From the NCBI GenBank assembly GCA_932294295.1, contig OW028574.1, positions 27,226,145-27,290,144 on the forward strand: a stretch of 64,000 bases of DNA, written 5' to 3'. The stretch is from Alitta virens. Taxonomy: Eukaryota; Annelida; Polychaeta; Phyllodocida; Nereididae. Shown here piece after piece: positions 36,196 through 49,510 of this stretch. The position numbers and the translations under genes are program-made. The number at the start of each line of letters is the position of its first letter. Position 1 is the first letter of the stretch. The notes beneath the pieces are model-generated. The model did no database searches. It saw only the letters and a list, made by a program, of their open reading frames with translations, and was not told the origin of the DNA.

Positions 36196-37717
36196 GGCCT
36201 TGACCCCGCTACGCACGAGTGCCCCACGTGGCTATCATAATGCACGCTTCGTCCTCTGCCTCTCATTGGCTGTGCTAAGTGGACCTTACTTACTACTTCA
36301 TCGGCGCGGCCTGTGAGTCTGGCATCTCACTGCTAAGTGCACTTCCTACATTTTTGTGTACTCTTGATAATTTAACTGTGCCACGTCGTTCCCTGACGCT
36401 ACTATAGAGTATTTCACTTTGGTGTTGCGTTGTTGTCGTTTGTTTTCTTGTCAGCATCCTGGCTCTCTGCAACGGCCTTGACCCCGCTACGCACGAGTGC
36501 CCCACGTGGCTATCATAATGCACGCTTCGTCCTCTGCCTCTCATTGGCTGTGCCAAGTGGACCTACCTTACTACTTAATCGGCGCGGTCTGTGAGTCTGG
36601 CATCTCACTGCTTAGTGCACTTCCTACATGGCTGTGTACTCTTGATAATTTAACTGTGCCACGTCATTCTATAAGGCTATTATAGAGTATTTCACTTTAG
36701 TGTTGCGTTGTTGTCGTTGGTTTTCTTGTCAGCATCCTGGCCCTCTACAACGGCCTTGACCCCGCTACGCACGAGTGCCCCACGTGACTAACATAAGGCT
36801 ATTATAGAGTGTTTCACTTTAGTGTCTCGTTGTTGTCGTTAGTTTTCTTGTCAGCATCCTGGCCCTCTACAACGGCCTTGACACCGCTACGCACGAGTGC
36901 CCCTCGTGGCTATCATATTGCACGCTTCGTCCTCTTCCTCTCATTGGCTGTGCTAAGTGGACATAACTTGCTGCTTAATCGGCGCGGTCTGTGAGTCTGG
37001 CATCTCACTGCTAAGTGCACTTCCTACATGACTGTGTACTCTTGATAATTTAACTGGGCCACTTCGTTCTAAAAGGCTATTATAGAGTATTTAACTTCGG
37101 TGTTGCGTTGTTGTCGTTAGTTTTCTTGTCAGCATCCTGGCCCTCTACATCGGCCTAGACCCCGCAACGCATTAGTGCCCCACGTAGCTATCATACTGCA
37201 CGCTTCGTCCTCTTCCTCTCATTGGCTGTGCTAAGTGGACATAACTTGCTGCTTAATCGGCGCGGTCTGTGAGTCTGGCATCTCACTGCTCAGTGCACTT
37301 CCTACATGGCTGTGAACTCTTGATAATTTAACTGTGTCACGTCGTTCCCTGACGCTACTATAGAGTATTTCACTTCGGTGTTGCGTTGTTGTCGTTTGTT
37401 TTCTTGTCAGCATCCTGGCTCTCTGCAACGGCCTTGACCCCGCTACGCACGAGTGCCCCACGTGGTTATCATAATGCATGCTTCGTCCTCTTCCTCTCAT
37501 TGGCTGTGCTAAGTGCACCTACCTTACTACTTCATCGGCGCGGCCTGTGAGTCTGGCATCTCTTCCTACATGGCTGTGTGTGTACTCTTGATAATATAAC
37601 TGTGCCACGTCGTTGCAAAAGGCTATTATAGAGTATTTAACTTCGGTGTTGCGTTGTTGTCGTTAGTTTTCTTTTCAGCATCCTGGCCCTCTACAATGGC
37701 CTTGACCCCGCTACGCA
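36196..37717 (-). repeat. 1502-bp duplication, copy 2
   Basis: The second copy, sharing all the private variants listed for copy 1. Homology stops at 37718, where CGCATGAGTG replaces CGCACGAGTG and the array moves on to a GTTAAGCGG monomer. The near-perfect match implies a very recent tandem duplication. Confidence 0.9.
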
Positions 37718-40700
37718 TGAGTGCCCCACGTGGCTATCATATTGCACGCTTCGTCCTCTGCCTCTCATTGGCTGTGTTAAGCGGACCTAACTTACTACTT
37801 CATCGGCGCGGCCTGTGAGTCTGGCATCTCACTGCTAAGTGCATTTCCTACATGGCTGTGTGTGTACTCTTGATAATTTAACTGTGCCACGTCGTTCCAA
37901 AAGGCTATTATGGAGTATTTCACTTTAGTGTTGCGTTGTTGTTATTAGTTTTCTTGTCAGCATCCTGGCTCTCTACAACGGCCTTGACCCCGCTACGCAC
38001 GAGTGCCCCACGTGGCTATCATAATGCACACTTCGTCCTCTGCCTCTCATTGGCTGTGCCAAGTGGACCTAACTTACTACTTAATCGGCGCGGTCTGTGA
38101 GTCTGGCATCTCACTGCTAAGTGCGCTTCCTACATGGCTGTGTACTCTTGATAATTTAACTGTGCCACGTCGTTCCAAAAGGCTATTATAGACTATTTCA
38201 CTTCGGTGTCGCGTTGTTGTCGTTAGTTTTCTTGTCAGCATCCTGGCTCTCTGCAACGGCCTTGACCCCGCTACGCACGAGTGCCCCACGTGGCTATCAT
38301 AATGCACGCTTCGTCCTCTGCCTCTGATTGGCTGTGCCAAGTTGACCTAACTTACTACTTCATCGGCGCGGTCTCTGAGTCTGGCATCTCACTGCTAAGT
38401 GCACTTCCTACATGGCTGTGTACTCTTGATAATTTAACTGTGTCACGTCGTTCCCTGACGCTACTATAGAGTATTTCACTTCGGTGTTGCGTTGTTGTCG
38501 TTTGTTTTCTTGTCAGCATCCTGGCTCTCTGCAACGGCCTTGACCCCGCTACGCACGAGTGCCCCACGTGGTTATCATAATGCATGCTTCGTCCTCTTCC
38601 TCTCATTGGCTGTGCTAAGTGCACCTACCTTACTACTTCATTGGCGCGGCCTGTGAGTCTGGCATCTCACTCCTAAGTGCACTTCCTACATGGCTGTGTG
38701 TGTACTCTTGATGATTTAACTGTGCCACGTCATTCCATAAGGCTATTATAGAGTGTTTCACTTTAGTGTTGCGTTGTTGTCGTTGGTTTTCTTGTCAGCA
38801 TCCTGGCCCTCTACAACGGCCTTGACCCCGCTACGCACGAGTGCCCCACGTGACTAACATAAGGCTATTATAGAGTGTTTCACTTTGGTGTCGCGTTGTT
38901 GTCGTTAGTTTTCTTGTCAGCATCCTGGCCCTCTACAACGGCCTTGACACCGCTACGCACGATTGCCCCACGTGGCTATCATATTGCACGCTTCGTCCTC
39001 TTCCTCTCATTGGCTGTGCTAAGTGGACATAACTTGCTGCTTAATCGGCACGGTGTGTGAGTCTGGCATCTCACTGCTAAGTGCACTTCCTACATGGCTG
39101 TGTACTCTTGATAATTTAACTGTGCCACTTCGTTCCAAAAGGCTATTATAGAGTATTTAACTTCGGTGTTGCGTTGTTGTCGTTAGTTTTCTTGTCAGCA
39201 TCCTGGCCCTCTCCAACGGCCTTGACCCCGCTATGCACGAGTGCCCCACGTGGCTATCATAATGCACGCTTCGTCCTCTGCCTCTCATTGGCTGTGCTAA
39301 GTGGACCTTACTTACTACTTCATCGGCGCGGCCTGTGAGTCTGGCATCTCACTGCTAAGTGCACTTCCTACATTTTTCGTGTACTCTTGATAATTTAACT
39401 GTGCCACGTCGTTCCCTGACGCTACTATAGAGTATTTCACTTCGGTGTTGCGTTGTTGTCGTTTGTTTTCTTGTCAGCATCCTGGCTCTCTGCAACGGCC
39501 TTGACCCCGCTACGCACGAGTGCCCCACGTGGCTATCATAATGCACGCTTCGTCCTCTGCCTCTCATTGGCTGTGCCAAGTGGACCTACCTTACTACTTA
39601 ATCGGCGCGGTCTGCGAGTCTGGCATCTCACTGCTTAGTGCACTTCCTACATGGCTGTGTGTGTACTTTTGATAATTTAACTGTGCCACGTCGTTGCAAA
39701 AGGCTATTATAGAGTATTTCACTTCGGTGTTGCGTTGTTGTCGTTTGTTTTCTTGTCAGCATCCTGGCTCTCTGCAACGGCCTTGACCCCGCTACGCACG
39801 AGTGCCCCACGTGGTTATCATAATGCATGCTTCGTCCTCTTCCTCTCATTGGCTGTGCTAAGTGCACCTACCTTACTACTTCATCGGCGCGGCCTGTGAG
39901 TCTGGCATCTCACTCCTAAGTGCACTTCCTACATGGCTGTGTGTGTACTCTTGATGATTTAACTGTGCCACGTCATTCCATAAGGCTATTATAGAGTATT
40001 TCACTTTAGTGTTGCGTTGTTGTCGTTGGTTTTCTTGTCAGCATCCTGGCCCTCTACAATGGCCTTGACCGCGCTACGCACGAGTGCCCCACGTGACTAA
40101 CATAAGGCTATTATAGAGTGTTTCACTTTAGTGTCGCGTTGTTGTCGTTAGTTTTCTTGTCAGCATCCTGGCCCTCTACAACGGCCTTCACACCGCTACG
40201 CACGATTGCCCCACGTGGCTATCATATTGCACGCTTCGTCCTCTTCCTCTCATTGGCTGTGCTAAGTGGACATAACTTGCTGCTTAATCGGCGCGGTGTG
40301 TGAGTCTGGCATCTCACTGCTAAGTGCACTTCCTACATGGCTGTGTACTCTTGATAATTTAACTGTGCCACTTCGTTCCAAAAGGCTATTATAGAGTATT
40401 TAACTTCGGTGTTGCGTTGTTGTCGTTAGTTTTCTTGTCAGCATCCTGGCCCTCTCCAACGGCCTTGACCCCGCTATGCACGAGTGCCCCACGTGGCTAT
40501 CATAATGCACGCTTCGTCCTCTGCCTCTCATTGGCTGTGCTAAGTGGACCTTACTTACTACTTCATCGGCGCGGCCTGTGAGTCTGGCATCTCACTGCTA
40601 AGTGCACTTCCTACATTTTTGTGTACTCTTGATAATTTAACTGTGCCACGTCGTTCCCTGACGCTGCTATAGAGTATTTCACTTCGGTGTTGCGTTGTTG

Positions 40701-42116
40701 TCGTTTGTTTTCTTGTCAGCATCCTGGCTCTCTGCAACGGCCTTGACCCCGCTACGCACGAGTGCCCCACGTGGCTATCATAATGCACGCTTCGTCCTCT
40801 GCCTCTCATTGGCTGTGCCAAGTGGACCTACCTTACTACTTAATCGGCGCGGTCTGAGAGTCTGGCATCTCACTGCTTAGTGCACTTCCTACATGGCTGT
40901 GTGTGTACTTTTGATAATTTAACTGTGCCACGTCGTTGCAAAAGGCTATTATAGAGTATTTCACTTCGGTGTTGCGTTGTTGTCGTTTGTTTTCTTGTCA
41001 GCATCCTGGCTCTCTGCAACGGCCTTGACCCCGCTACGCACGAGTGCCCCACGTGGTTATCATAATGCATGCTTCGTCCTCTTCCTCTCATTGGCTGTGC
41101 TTAGTGCACCTACCTTACTACTTCATCGGCGCGGCCTGTGAGTCTGGCATCTCACTGCTAAGTGCACTTCCTACATGGCTGTGTGTGTACTCTTGATGAT
41201 TTAACTGTGCCACGTTATTCCATAAGGCTATTATAGAGTATTTCACTTTAGTGTTGCGTTGTTGTCGTTGGTTTTCTTGTCAGCATCCTGGCCCTCTACA
41301 ACGGCCTTGACCCCGCTACGCATGAGTGCCCCACGTGGCTATCATATTGCACGCTTCGTCCTCTGCCTCTCATTGGCTGTGTTAAGCGGACCTAACTTAC
41401 TACTTCATCGGCGCGGCCTGTGAGTCTGGCATCTCACTGCTAAGTGCACTTCCCTCTGCAACGGCCTTGACCCCGCTACGCACGAGTGCCCCATGTGGCT
41501 ATCATAATGCACGCTTCGTCCTCTGCCTCTGATTGGCTGTGCCAAGTGGACCTACCTTACTACTTAATCGGCGCGGTCTGTGAGTCTGGCATCTCACTGC
41601 TTAGTGCACTTCCTACATGGCTGTGTACTCTTGATAATTTAACTGTGCCACGTCATTCTATAAGGCTATTATAGAGTATTTCACTTTAGTGTTGCGTTGT
41701 TGTCGTTGGTTTTCTTGTCAGCATCCTGGCCCTCTACAACGGCCTTGACCCTGCTACGCAGGAGTGCCCCACGTGACTAACATAAGGCTATTATAGAGTG
41801 TTTCACTTTAGTGTCGCGTTGTTGTCGTTAGTTTTCTTGTCAGCATCCTGGCCCTCTACAACGGCCTTGACACCGCTACGCACGAGTGCCCCTCGTGGCT
41901 ATCATATTGCACGCTTCATCCTCTTCCTCTCATTGGCTGTGCTAAGTGGACATAACATGCTGCTTAATCGGCGCGGTCTGTGAGTCTGGCATCTCACTGC
42001 TAAATGCACTTCCTACATGGCTGTGTACTCTTGATAATTTAACTGTGTCACGTCGTTCCCTGACGCTACTATAGAGTATTTCACTTCGGTGTTGCGTTGT
42101 TGTCGTTTGTTTTCTT
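37718..42116 (-). repeat. Distal part of the reverse block up to the second orientation switch
   Basis: Boundaries are 37833, 38115, 38393, 38671, 39075, 39353, 39632, 39914, 40318, 40596, 40874, 41156, 41438, 41598 and 41998. A one-base insertion near 39378 (ATTTTTCGTG) makes one 279-bp monomer. Monomers at 39632-39914 and 40874-41156 are recombinants: in monomer orientation the GCATGC subtype lies on the CCAAT side and the TTTTGCAACG/TTATCAAAAG subtype on the TATA side. The pattern 39075-39914 recurs at 40318-41156 (shift about 1242). Confidence 0.85.
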
Positions 42117-42146
42117 CAACGCAACACCGAAGTGAAATACTCTATA
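42070..42146. other. Orientation switch 2 with a perfect 30-bp inverted repeat
   Basis: The reverse block ends GTTTTCTT at 42116 and forward sequence starts CAACGCAACACC at 42117. The arms 42070-42099 and 42117-42146 are perfect 30-bp complements around a 17-nt loop, then diverge where two monomer subtypes differ (TAGTAGCGTC against TAATAGCCTT). This would be a strong hairpin or cruciform former, and is also a place where an assembler or polymerase could fold back. Confidence 0.93.
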
Positions 42147-45100
42147 ATAGCCTTTTGCAACGACGTGGCACAGTTAAATTATCAAAAGTACACACACAGC
42201 CATGTAGGAAGTGCACTAAGCAGTGAGATGCCAGACTCGCAGACCGCGCCGATTAAGTAGTAAGGTAGGTCCACTTGGCACAGCCAATGAGAGGCAGAGG
42301 ACGAAGCGTGCATTATGATAGCCACGTGGGGCACTCGTGCGTAGCGGGGTCAAGGCCGTTGCAGAGAGCCAGGATGCTGACAAGAAAACAAACGACAACA
42401 ACGCAACACCGAAGTGAAATACTCTATAGTAGCGTCAGGGAACGACGTGGCACAGTTAAATTATCAAGAGTACACAAAAATGTAGGAAGTGCACTTAGCA
42501 GTGAGATGGCAGACTCACAGGCCGCGCCGATGAAGTAGTAAGTAAGGTCCACTTAGCACAGCCAATGAGAGGCAGAGGACGAAGCGTGCATTATGATAGC
42601 CACGTGGGGCACTCGTGCGTAGCGGGGTCAAGGCCGTTGGAGAGGGCCAGGATGCTGACAAGAAAACTAACGACAACAACGCAACACCGAAGTTAAATAC
42701 TCTATAATAGCCTTTTGGAACGAAGTGGCACAGTTAAATTATCAAGAGTACACAGCCATGTAGGAAGTGCACTTAGCAGTGAGATGCCAGACTCACACAC
42801 CGCGCCGATTAAGCAGCAAGTTATGTCCACTTAGCACAGCCAATGAGAGGAAGAGGATGAAGCGTGCAATATGATAGCCACGTGGGGCAATCGTGCGTAG
42901 CGGTGTCAAAGCCGTTGTAGAGGGCCAGGATGCTGACAAGAAAACTAACGACAACAACGCGACACCAAAGTGAAACACTCTATAATAGCCTTATGTTAGT
43001 CACGTGGGGCACTCGTGCATAGCGGGGTCAAGGCCGTTGTAGAGGGCCAGGATGCTGACAAGAAAACCAACGACAACAACGCGAAGTGAAATACTCTATA
43101 ATAGCCTTATAGAATGACGTGGCACAGTTAAATCATCAAGAGTACACACACAGCCATGTAGGAAGTGCACTTAGCAGTGAGATGCCAGACTCACAGGCCG
43201 CGCCGATTAAGTAGTAAGGTAGGTGCACTTAGCACAGCCAATGAGAGGAAGAGGACGAAGCATGCATTATGATAACCACGTGGGGCACTCGTGCGTAGCG
43301 GGGTCAAGGCCGTTGCAGAGAGCCAGGATGCTGACAAGAAAACAAACGACAACAACGCAACACCGAAGTGAAATACTCTATAGTAGCGTCAGTGAACGAC
43401 GTGACACAGTTAAATTATCAAGAGTACACAGCCATGTAGGAAGTGCACTTAGCAGTGAGATGCCAGACTCAGAGACCGCGCCGATGAAGTAGTAAGTTAG
43501 GTCCACTTGGCACAGCCAATCAGAGGCAGAGGACGAAGCGTGCATTATGATAGCCACGTGGGGCACTCGTGCGTAGCGGGGTCAAGGCCGTTGCAGAGAG
43601 CCAGGATGCTGACAAGAAAACTAACGACAACAACGCGACACCGAAGTGAAATAGTCTATAATAGCCTTTTGGAACGACGTGGCACAGTTAAATTATCAAG
43701 AGTACACAGCCATGTAGGAAGCGCACTTAGCAGTGAGATGCCAGACTCACACACCGCGCCGATTAAGTAGTAAGTTACCTCCACTTGGCACAGCCAATGA
43801 GAGGCAGAGGACGAAGTGTGCATTATGATAGCCACGTGGGGCACTCGTGCGTAGCGGGGTCAAGGCCGTTGTAGAGAGCCAGGATGCTGACAAGAAAACT
43901 AATAACAACAACGCAACACTAAAGTGAAATACTCTATAATAGCCTTTTGGAACGACGTGGCACAGTTAAATTATCAAGAGTACACACACAGTCATGTAGG
44001 AAGTGCACTTAGCAGTGAGATGCCAGACTCACAGACTGCGCCGATTAAGCAGCAAGTTATGTCCACTTAGCACAGCCAATGAGAGGAAGAGGACGAAGCG
44101 TGCAGTATGATAGCTACGTGGGGCACTAATGCGTTGCGGGGTCTAGGCCGATGTAGAGGGCCAGGATGCTGACAAGAAAACTAACGACAACAACGCAACA
44201 CCGAAGTTAAATACTCTATAATAGCCTTTTAGAACGAAGTGGCCCAGTTAAATTATCAAGAGTACACAGTCATGTAGGAAGTGCACTTAGCAGTGAGATG
44301 CCAGACTCACAGACCGCGCCGATTAAGCAGCAAGTTATGTCCACTTAGCACAGCCAATGAGAGGAAGAGGACGAAGCGTGCAATATGATAGCCACGAGGG
44401 GCACTCGTGCGTAGCGGTGTCAAGGCCGTTGTAGAGGGCCAGGATGCTGACAAGAAAACTAACGACAACAACGAGACACTAAAGTGAAACACTCTATAAT
44501 AGCCTTATGTTAGTCACGTGGGGCACTCGTGCGTAGCGGGGTCAAGGCCGTTGTAGAGGGCCAGGATGCTGACAAGAAAACCAACGACAACAACGCAACA
44601 CTAAAGTGAAATACTCTATAATAGCCTTATAGAATGACGTGGCACAGTTAAATTATCAAGAGTACACAGCCATGTAGGAAGTGCACTAAGCAGTGAGATG
44701 CCAGACTCACAGACCGCGCCGATTAAGTAGTAAGGTAGGTCCACTTGGCACAGCCAATGAGAGGCAGAGGACGAAGCGTGCATTATGATAGCCACGTGGG
44801 GCACTCGTGCGTAGCGGGGTCAAGGCCGTTGCAGAGAGCCAGGATGCTGACAAGAAAACAAACGACAACAACGCAACACCGAAGTGAAATACTCTATAAT
44901 AGCCTTATGTTAGTCACGTGGGGCACTCGTGCGTAGCGGGGTCAAGGCCGTTGTAGAGGGCCAGGATGCTGACAAGAAAACCAACGACAACAACGCAACA
45001 CTAAAGTGAAATACTCTATATTAGCCTTATGGAATGACGTGGTACAGTTAAATCATCAAGAGTACACAGCCATGTAGGAAGTGCATTTAGCAGTGAGATG

Positions 45101-46272
45101 CCAGACCCACAGACCGCGCCAATTAAGTAGTAAGTTAGGTCCACTTAGCACAGCCAATAAGAGGCAGAGGACGAAGTGTGCATTATGATAGCCACGTGGG
45201 GCACTCGTGCGTAGCGGGGTCAAGGCCGTTGTAGAGGGCCAGGATGCTGACAAGAAAACTAACGACAACAACGCAACACCGAAGTTAAATACTCTATAAT
45301 AGCCTTTTGCAACGACGTGGCACAGTTAAATTATCAAGAGTACACACACAGCCATGTAGGAAGTGCACTTAGCAGTGAGATGCCAGACTCACAGACCGCG
45401 CCGATTAAGCAGCATGTTATGTCCACTTAGCACAGCCAATGAGAGGAAGAGGACGAAGCGTGCAATATGATAGCCACGAGGGGCACTCGTGCGTAGCGGT
45501 GTCAAGGCCGTTGTAGAGGGCCAGGATGCTGACAAGAAAACTAACGACAACAACGCGACACTAAAGTGAAACACTCTATAATAGCCTTATGTTAGTCACG
45601 TGGGGCACTCGTGCGTAGCAGGGTCAAGGCCGTTGTAGAGGGCCAGGATGCTGACAAGAAAACCAACGACACCAACGCAACACTAAAGTGAAATACTCTA
45701 TAATAGCCTTATAGAATGACGTGGCACAGTTAAATTATCAAGAGTACACAGCCATGTAGGAAGTGCACTAAGCAGTGAGATGCCAGACTCAGAGACCGCG
45801 CCGATTAATTAGTAAGGTAGGTCCACTTGGCACAGCCAATCAGAGGCAGAGGACGAAGCGTGCATTATGATAGCCACGTGGGGCACTCGTGCGTAGCGGG
45901 GTCAAGGCCGTTGCAGAGGGAAGTGCACTTAGCAGTGAGATGCCAGACTCACAGGCCGCGCCGATGAAGTAGTAAGTTAGGTCCGCTTAACACAGCCAAT
46001 GAGAGGCAGAGGACGAAGCGTGCAATATGATAGCCACGTGGGGCACTCATGCGTAGCGGGGTCAAGGCCATTGCAGAGGGCCAGGATGCTGAAAAGAAAA
46101 CTAACGACAACAACGCAACACCGAAGTTAAATACTCTATAATAGCCTTTTGCAACGACGTGGCACAGTTAAATAATCAAAAGTACACACACAGCCATGTA
46201 GGAAGTGCACTAAGCAGTGAGATGCCAGACTCGCAGACCGCGCCGATTAAGTAGTAAGGTAGGTCCACTTGG

Positions 46273-47525
46273 CACAGCCAATGAGAGGCAGAGGACGAAG
46301 CGTGCATTATGATAGCCACGTGGGGCACTCGTGCGTAGCGGGGTCAAGGCCGTTGCAGAGAGCCAGGATGCTGACAAGAAAACAAACGACAACAACGCAA
46401 CACCGAAGTGAAATACTCTATAGTAGCGTCAGGGAACGACGTGGCACAGTTAAATTATCAAGAGTACACAAAAATGTAGGAAGTGCACTTAGCAGTGAGA
46501 TGCCAGACTCACAGGCCGCGCCGATGAAGTAGTAAGTAAGGTCCACTTAGCACAGCCAATGAGAGGCAGAGGACGAAGCGTGCATTATGATAGCCACGTG
46601 GGGCACTCGTGCGTAGCGGGGTCAAGGCCGTTGGAGAGGGCCAGGATGCTGACAAGAAAACTAACGACAACAACGCAACACCGAAGTTAAATACTCTATA
46701 ATAGCCTTTTGGAACGAAGTGGCACAGTTAAATTATCAAGAGTACACAGCCATGTAGGAAGTGCACTTAGCAGTGAGATGCCAGACTCACACACCGCGCC
46801 GATTAAGCAGCAAGTTATGTCCACTTAGCACAGCCAATGAGAGGAAGAGGACGAAGCGTGCAATATGATAGCCACGTGGGGCAATCGTGCGTAGCGGTGT
46901 CAAGGCCGTTGTAGAGGGCCAGGATGCTGACAAGAAAACTAACGACAACAACGCGACACCAAAGTGAAACACTCTATAATATCCTTATGTTAGTCACGTG
47001 GGGCACTCGTGCGTAGCGGGGTCAAGGCCGTTGTAGAGGGCCAGGATGCTGACAAGAAAACCAACGACAACAATGCAACACTAAAGTGAAATACTCTATA
47101 ATAGCCTTATGGAATGACGTGGCACAGTTAAATCATCAAGAGTACACACACAGCCATGTAGGAAGTGCACTTAGCAGTGAGATGCCAGACTCACAGGCCG
47201 CGCCGATGAAGTAGTAAGGTAGGTGCACTTAGCACAGCCAATGAGAGGAAGAGGACGAAGCTTGCATTATGATAACCACGTGGGGCACTCGTGCGTAGCG
47301 GGGTCAAGGCCGTTGCAGAGAGCCAGGATGCTGACAAGAAAACAAATGACAACAACGCAACACCGAAGTGAAATACTCTATAGTAGCGTCAGGGAACGAC
47401 GTGACACAGTTAAATTATCAAGAGTACACAGCCATGTAGGAAGTGCACTTAGCAGTGAGATGCCAGACTCAGAGACCGCGCCGATTAAGTAGTAAGTTAG
47501 GTCCACTTAGCACAGCCAATGAGAG
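46273..47525 (+). repeat. 1916-bp-shift duplication, copy 1
   Basis: 1253 bp that recur 1916 bp downstream, with private variants in common: AATATCCTTATG (46979 and 48895), AAGCTTGCATT (47260 and 49176) and AAACAAATGAC (47342 and 49258). The intervening 47526-48188 holds other subtypes, including a 122-bp unit. Differences at the two ends are G46272 against A48188 and A47526 against G49442. Confidence 0.88.
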
Positions 47526-48188
47526 ACAGAGGACGAAGCGTGCAGTATGATAGCTACGTGGGGCACTCGTGCGTTGCGGGGTCAAGGCCGATGTAGAGGG
47601 CCAGGATGCTGACAAGAAAACAAACGACAACAACACAACACCGAAGTTAAATACTCTATAATAGCCTTTTAGAACGAAGTGGCCCAGTTAAATTATCAAG
47701 AGTACACAGTCATGTAGGAAGTGCACTTAGGAGTGAGATGCCAGACTCACAGACCGCGCCGATTAAGCAGCATGTTATGTCCACTTAGCACAGCCAATGA
47801 GAGGAAGAGGACGAAGCGTGCAATATGATAGCCACGAGGGGCACTCGTGCGTAGCGGTGTCAAGGCCGTTGTAGAGGGCCAGGATGCTGACAAGAAAACT
47901 AACGACAACAACGCGACACTAAAGTGAAACACTCTATAATAGCCTTATGTTAGTCACGTGGGGCACTCGTGCGTAGCGGGGTCAAGGCCGTTGTAGAGGG
48001 CCAGGATGCTGACAAGAAAACCAACGACAACAACGCAACACTAAAGTGAAATACTCTATAATAGCCTTATGGAATGACGTGGCACAGTTAAATTATCAAG
48101 AGTACACAGCCATGTAGGAAGTGCACTAAGCAGTGAGATGCCAGACTCACAGACCGCGCCGATTAAGTAGTAAGGTAGGTCCACTTGA

Positions 48189-49441
48189 CACAGCCAATGA
48201 GAGGCAGAGGACGAAGCGTGCATTATGATAGCCACGTGGGGCACTCGTGCGTAGCGGGGTCAAGGCCGTTGCAGAGAGCCAGGATGCTGACAAGAAAACA
48301 AACGACAACAACGCAACACCGAAGTGAAATACTCTATAGTAGCGTCAGGGAACGACGTGGCACAGTTAAATTATCAAGAGTACACAAAAATGTAGGAAGT
48401 GCACTTAGCAGTGAGATGCCAGACTCACAGGCCGCGCCGATGAAGTAGTAAGTAAGGTCCACTTAGCACAGCCAATGAGAGGCAGAGGACGAAGCGTGCA
48501 TTATGATAGCCACGTGGGGCACTCGTGCGTAGCGGGGTCAAGGCCGTTGGAGAGGGCCAGGATGCTGACAAGAAAACTAACGACAACAACGCAACACCGA
48601 AGTTAAATACTCTATAATAGCCTTTTGGAACGAAGTGGCACAGTTAAATTATCAAGAGTACACAGCCATGTAGGAAGTGCACTTAGCAGTGAGATGCCAG
48701 ACTCACACACCGCGCCGATTAAGCAGCAAGTTATGTCCACTTAGCACAGCCAATGAGAGGAAGAGGACGAAGCGTGCAATATGATAGCCACGTGGGGCAA
48801 TCGTGCGTAGCGGTGTCAAGGCCGTTGTAGAGGGCCAGGATGCTGACAAGAAAACTAACGACAACAACGCGACACCAAAGTGAAACACTCTATAATATCC
48901 TTATGTTAGTCACGTGGGGCACTCGTGCGTAGCGGGGTCAAGGCCGTTGTAGAGGGCCAGGATGCTGACAAGAAAACCAACGACAACAATGCAACACTAA
49001 AGTGAAATACTCTATAATAGCCTTATGGAATGACGTGGCACAGTTAAATCATCAAGAGTACACACACAGCCATGTAGGAAGTGCACTTAGCAGTGAGATG
49101 CCAGACTCACAGGCCGCGCCGATGAAGTAGTAAGGTAGGTGCACTTAGCACAGCCAATGAGCGGAAGAGGACGAAGCTTGCATTATGATAACCACGTGGG
49201 GCACTCGTGCGTAGCGGGGTCAAGGCCGTTGCAGAGAGCCAGGATGCTGACAAGAAAACAAATGACAACAACGCAACACCGAAGTGAAATACTCTATAGT
49301 AGCGTCAGGGAACGACGTGACACAGTTAAATTATCAAGAGTACACAGCCATGTAGGAAGTGCACTTAGCAGTGAGATGCCAGACTCAGAGACCGCGCCGA
49401 TTAAGTAGTAAGTTAGGTCCACTTAGCACAGCCAATGAGAG
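48189..49441 (+). repeat. 1916-bp-shift duplication, copy 2
   Basis: The partner of 46273-47525, with the same private variants. One internal difference seen is GAGCGGAAGAGG at about 49161, where copy 1 has GAGAGGAAGAGG. Confidence 0.88.
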
Positions 49442-49510
49442 GCAGAGGACGAAGCGTGCATTATGATAGCCACGTGGGGCACTCGTGCGTAGCGGGGTCA
49501 AGGCCGTTGT

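Larger units (their letters stand above)
10606..42116 (-). repeat. Reverse-oriented satellite block (31.5 kb)
   Basis: The same monomers run in the opposite orientation. Boundaries (first base of TGCTAAGT or variant) begin 10731, 10891, 11169, 11447, 11725, 12003, 12163, 12563, 12841, 13123, 13401, 13805, 14083, 14361, 14643 and 14921, and continue in the same spacing classes to 22273. After a disturbed patch they resume at 23043, 23321, 23603, 24003 and 24281 and run to 41998. The block shares all subtypes and both truncated unit classes with the flanking blocks. One example is the CTATATTAGCC variant, seen as its reverse complement at about 21384, 23668, 26027, 28386 and 30745, and in forward sense at 4931, 7131 and 45021. 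The blocks therefore have a common ancestor and are not separate satellites. Confidence 0.95.

Noticed and set aside
39121..39148. CENP-B box-like match (CTTCGTTCCAAAAGGCT)
   Set aside because: It matches 7 of 9 core positions of the CENP-B box, but a match that good is expected by chance about once per 280-bp monomer when both strands are scanned, and most monomers have GTCG in place of TTCG.
10606..42116. A single giant palindrome centred on a switch point
   Set aside because: Unit spacing read outward from each switch differs on the two sides (for example 278, 282, 278 against 160, 278, 278 at the first), so the arms are not mirror copies beyond monomer-level similarity.
10606..42116. Half-monomer lengths plus missing bases summing to exactly 282 and 278 as proof of inversion
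   Set aside because: The missing lengths come from the same alignment, so the sums must equal a monomer length. Only the subtype matches count as evidence.
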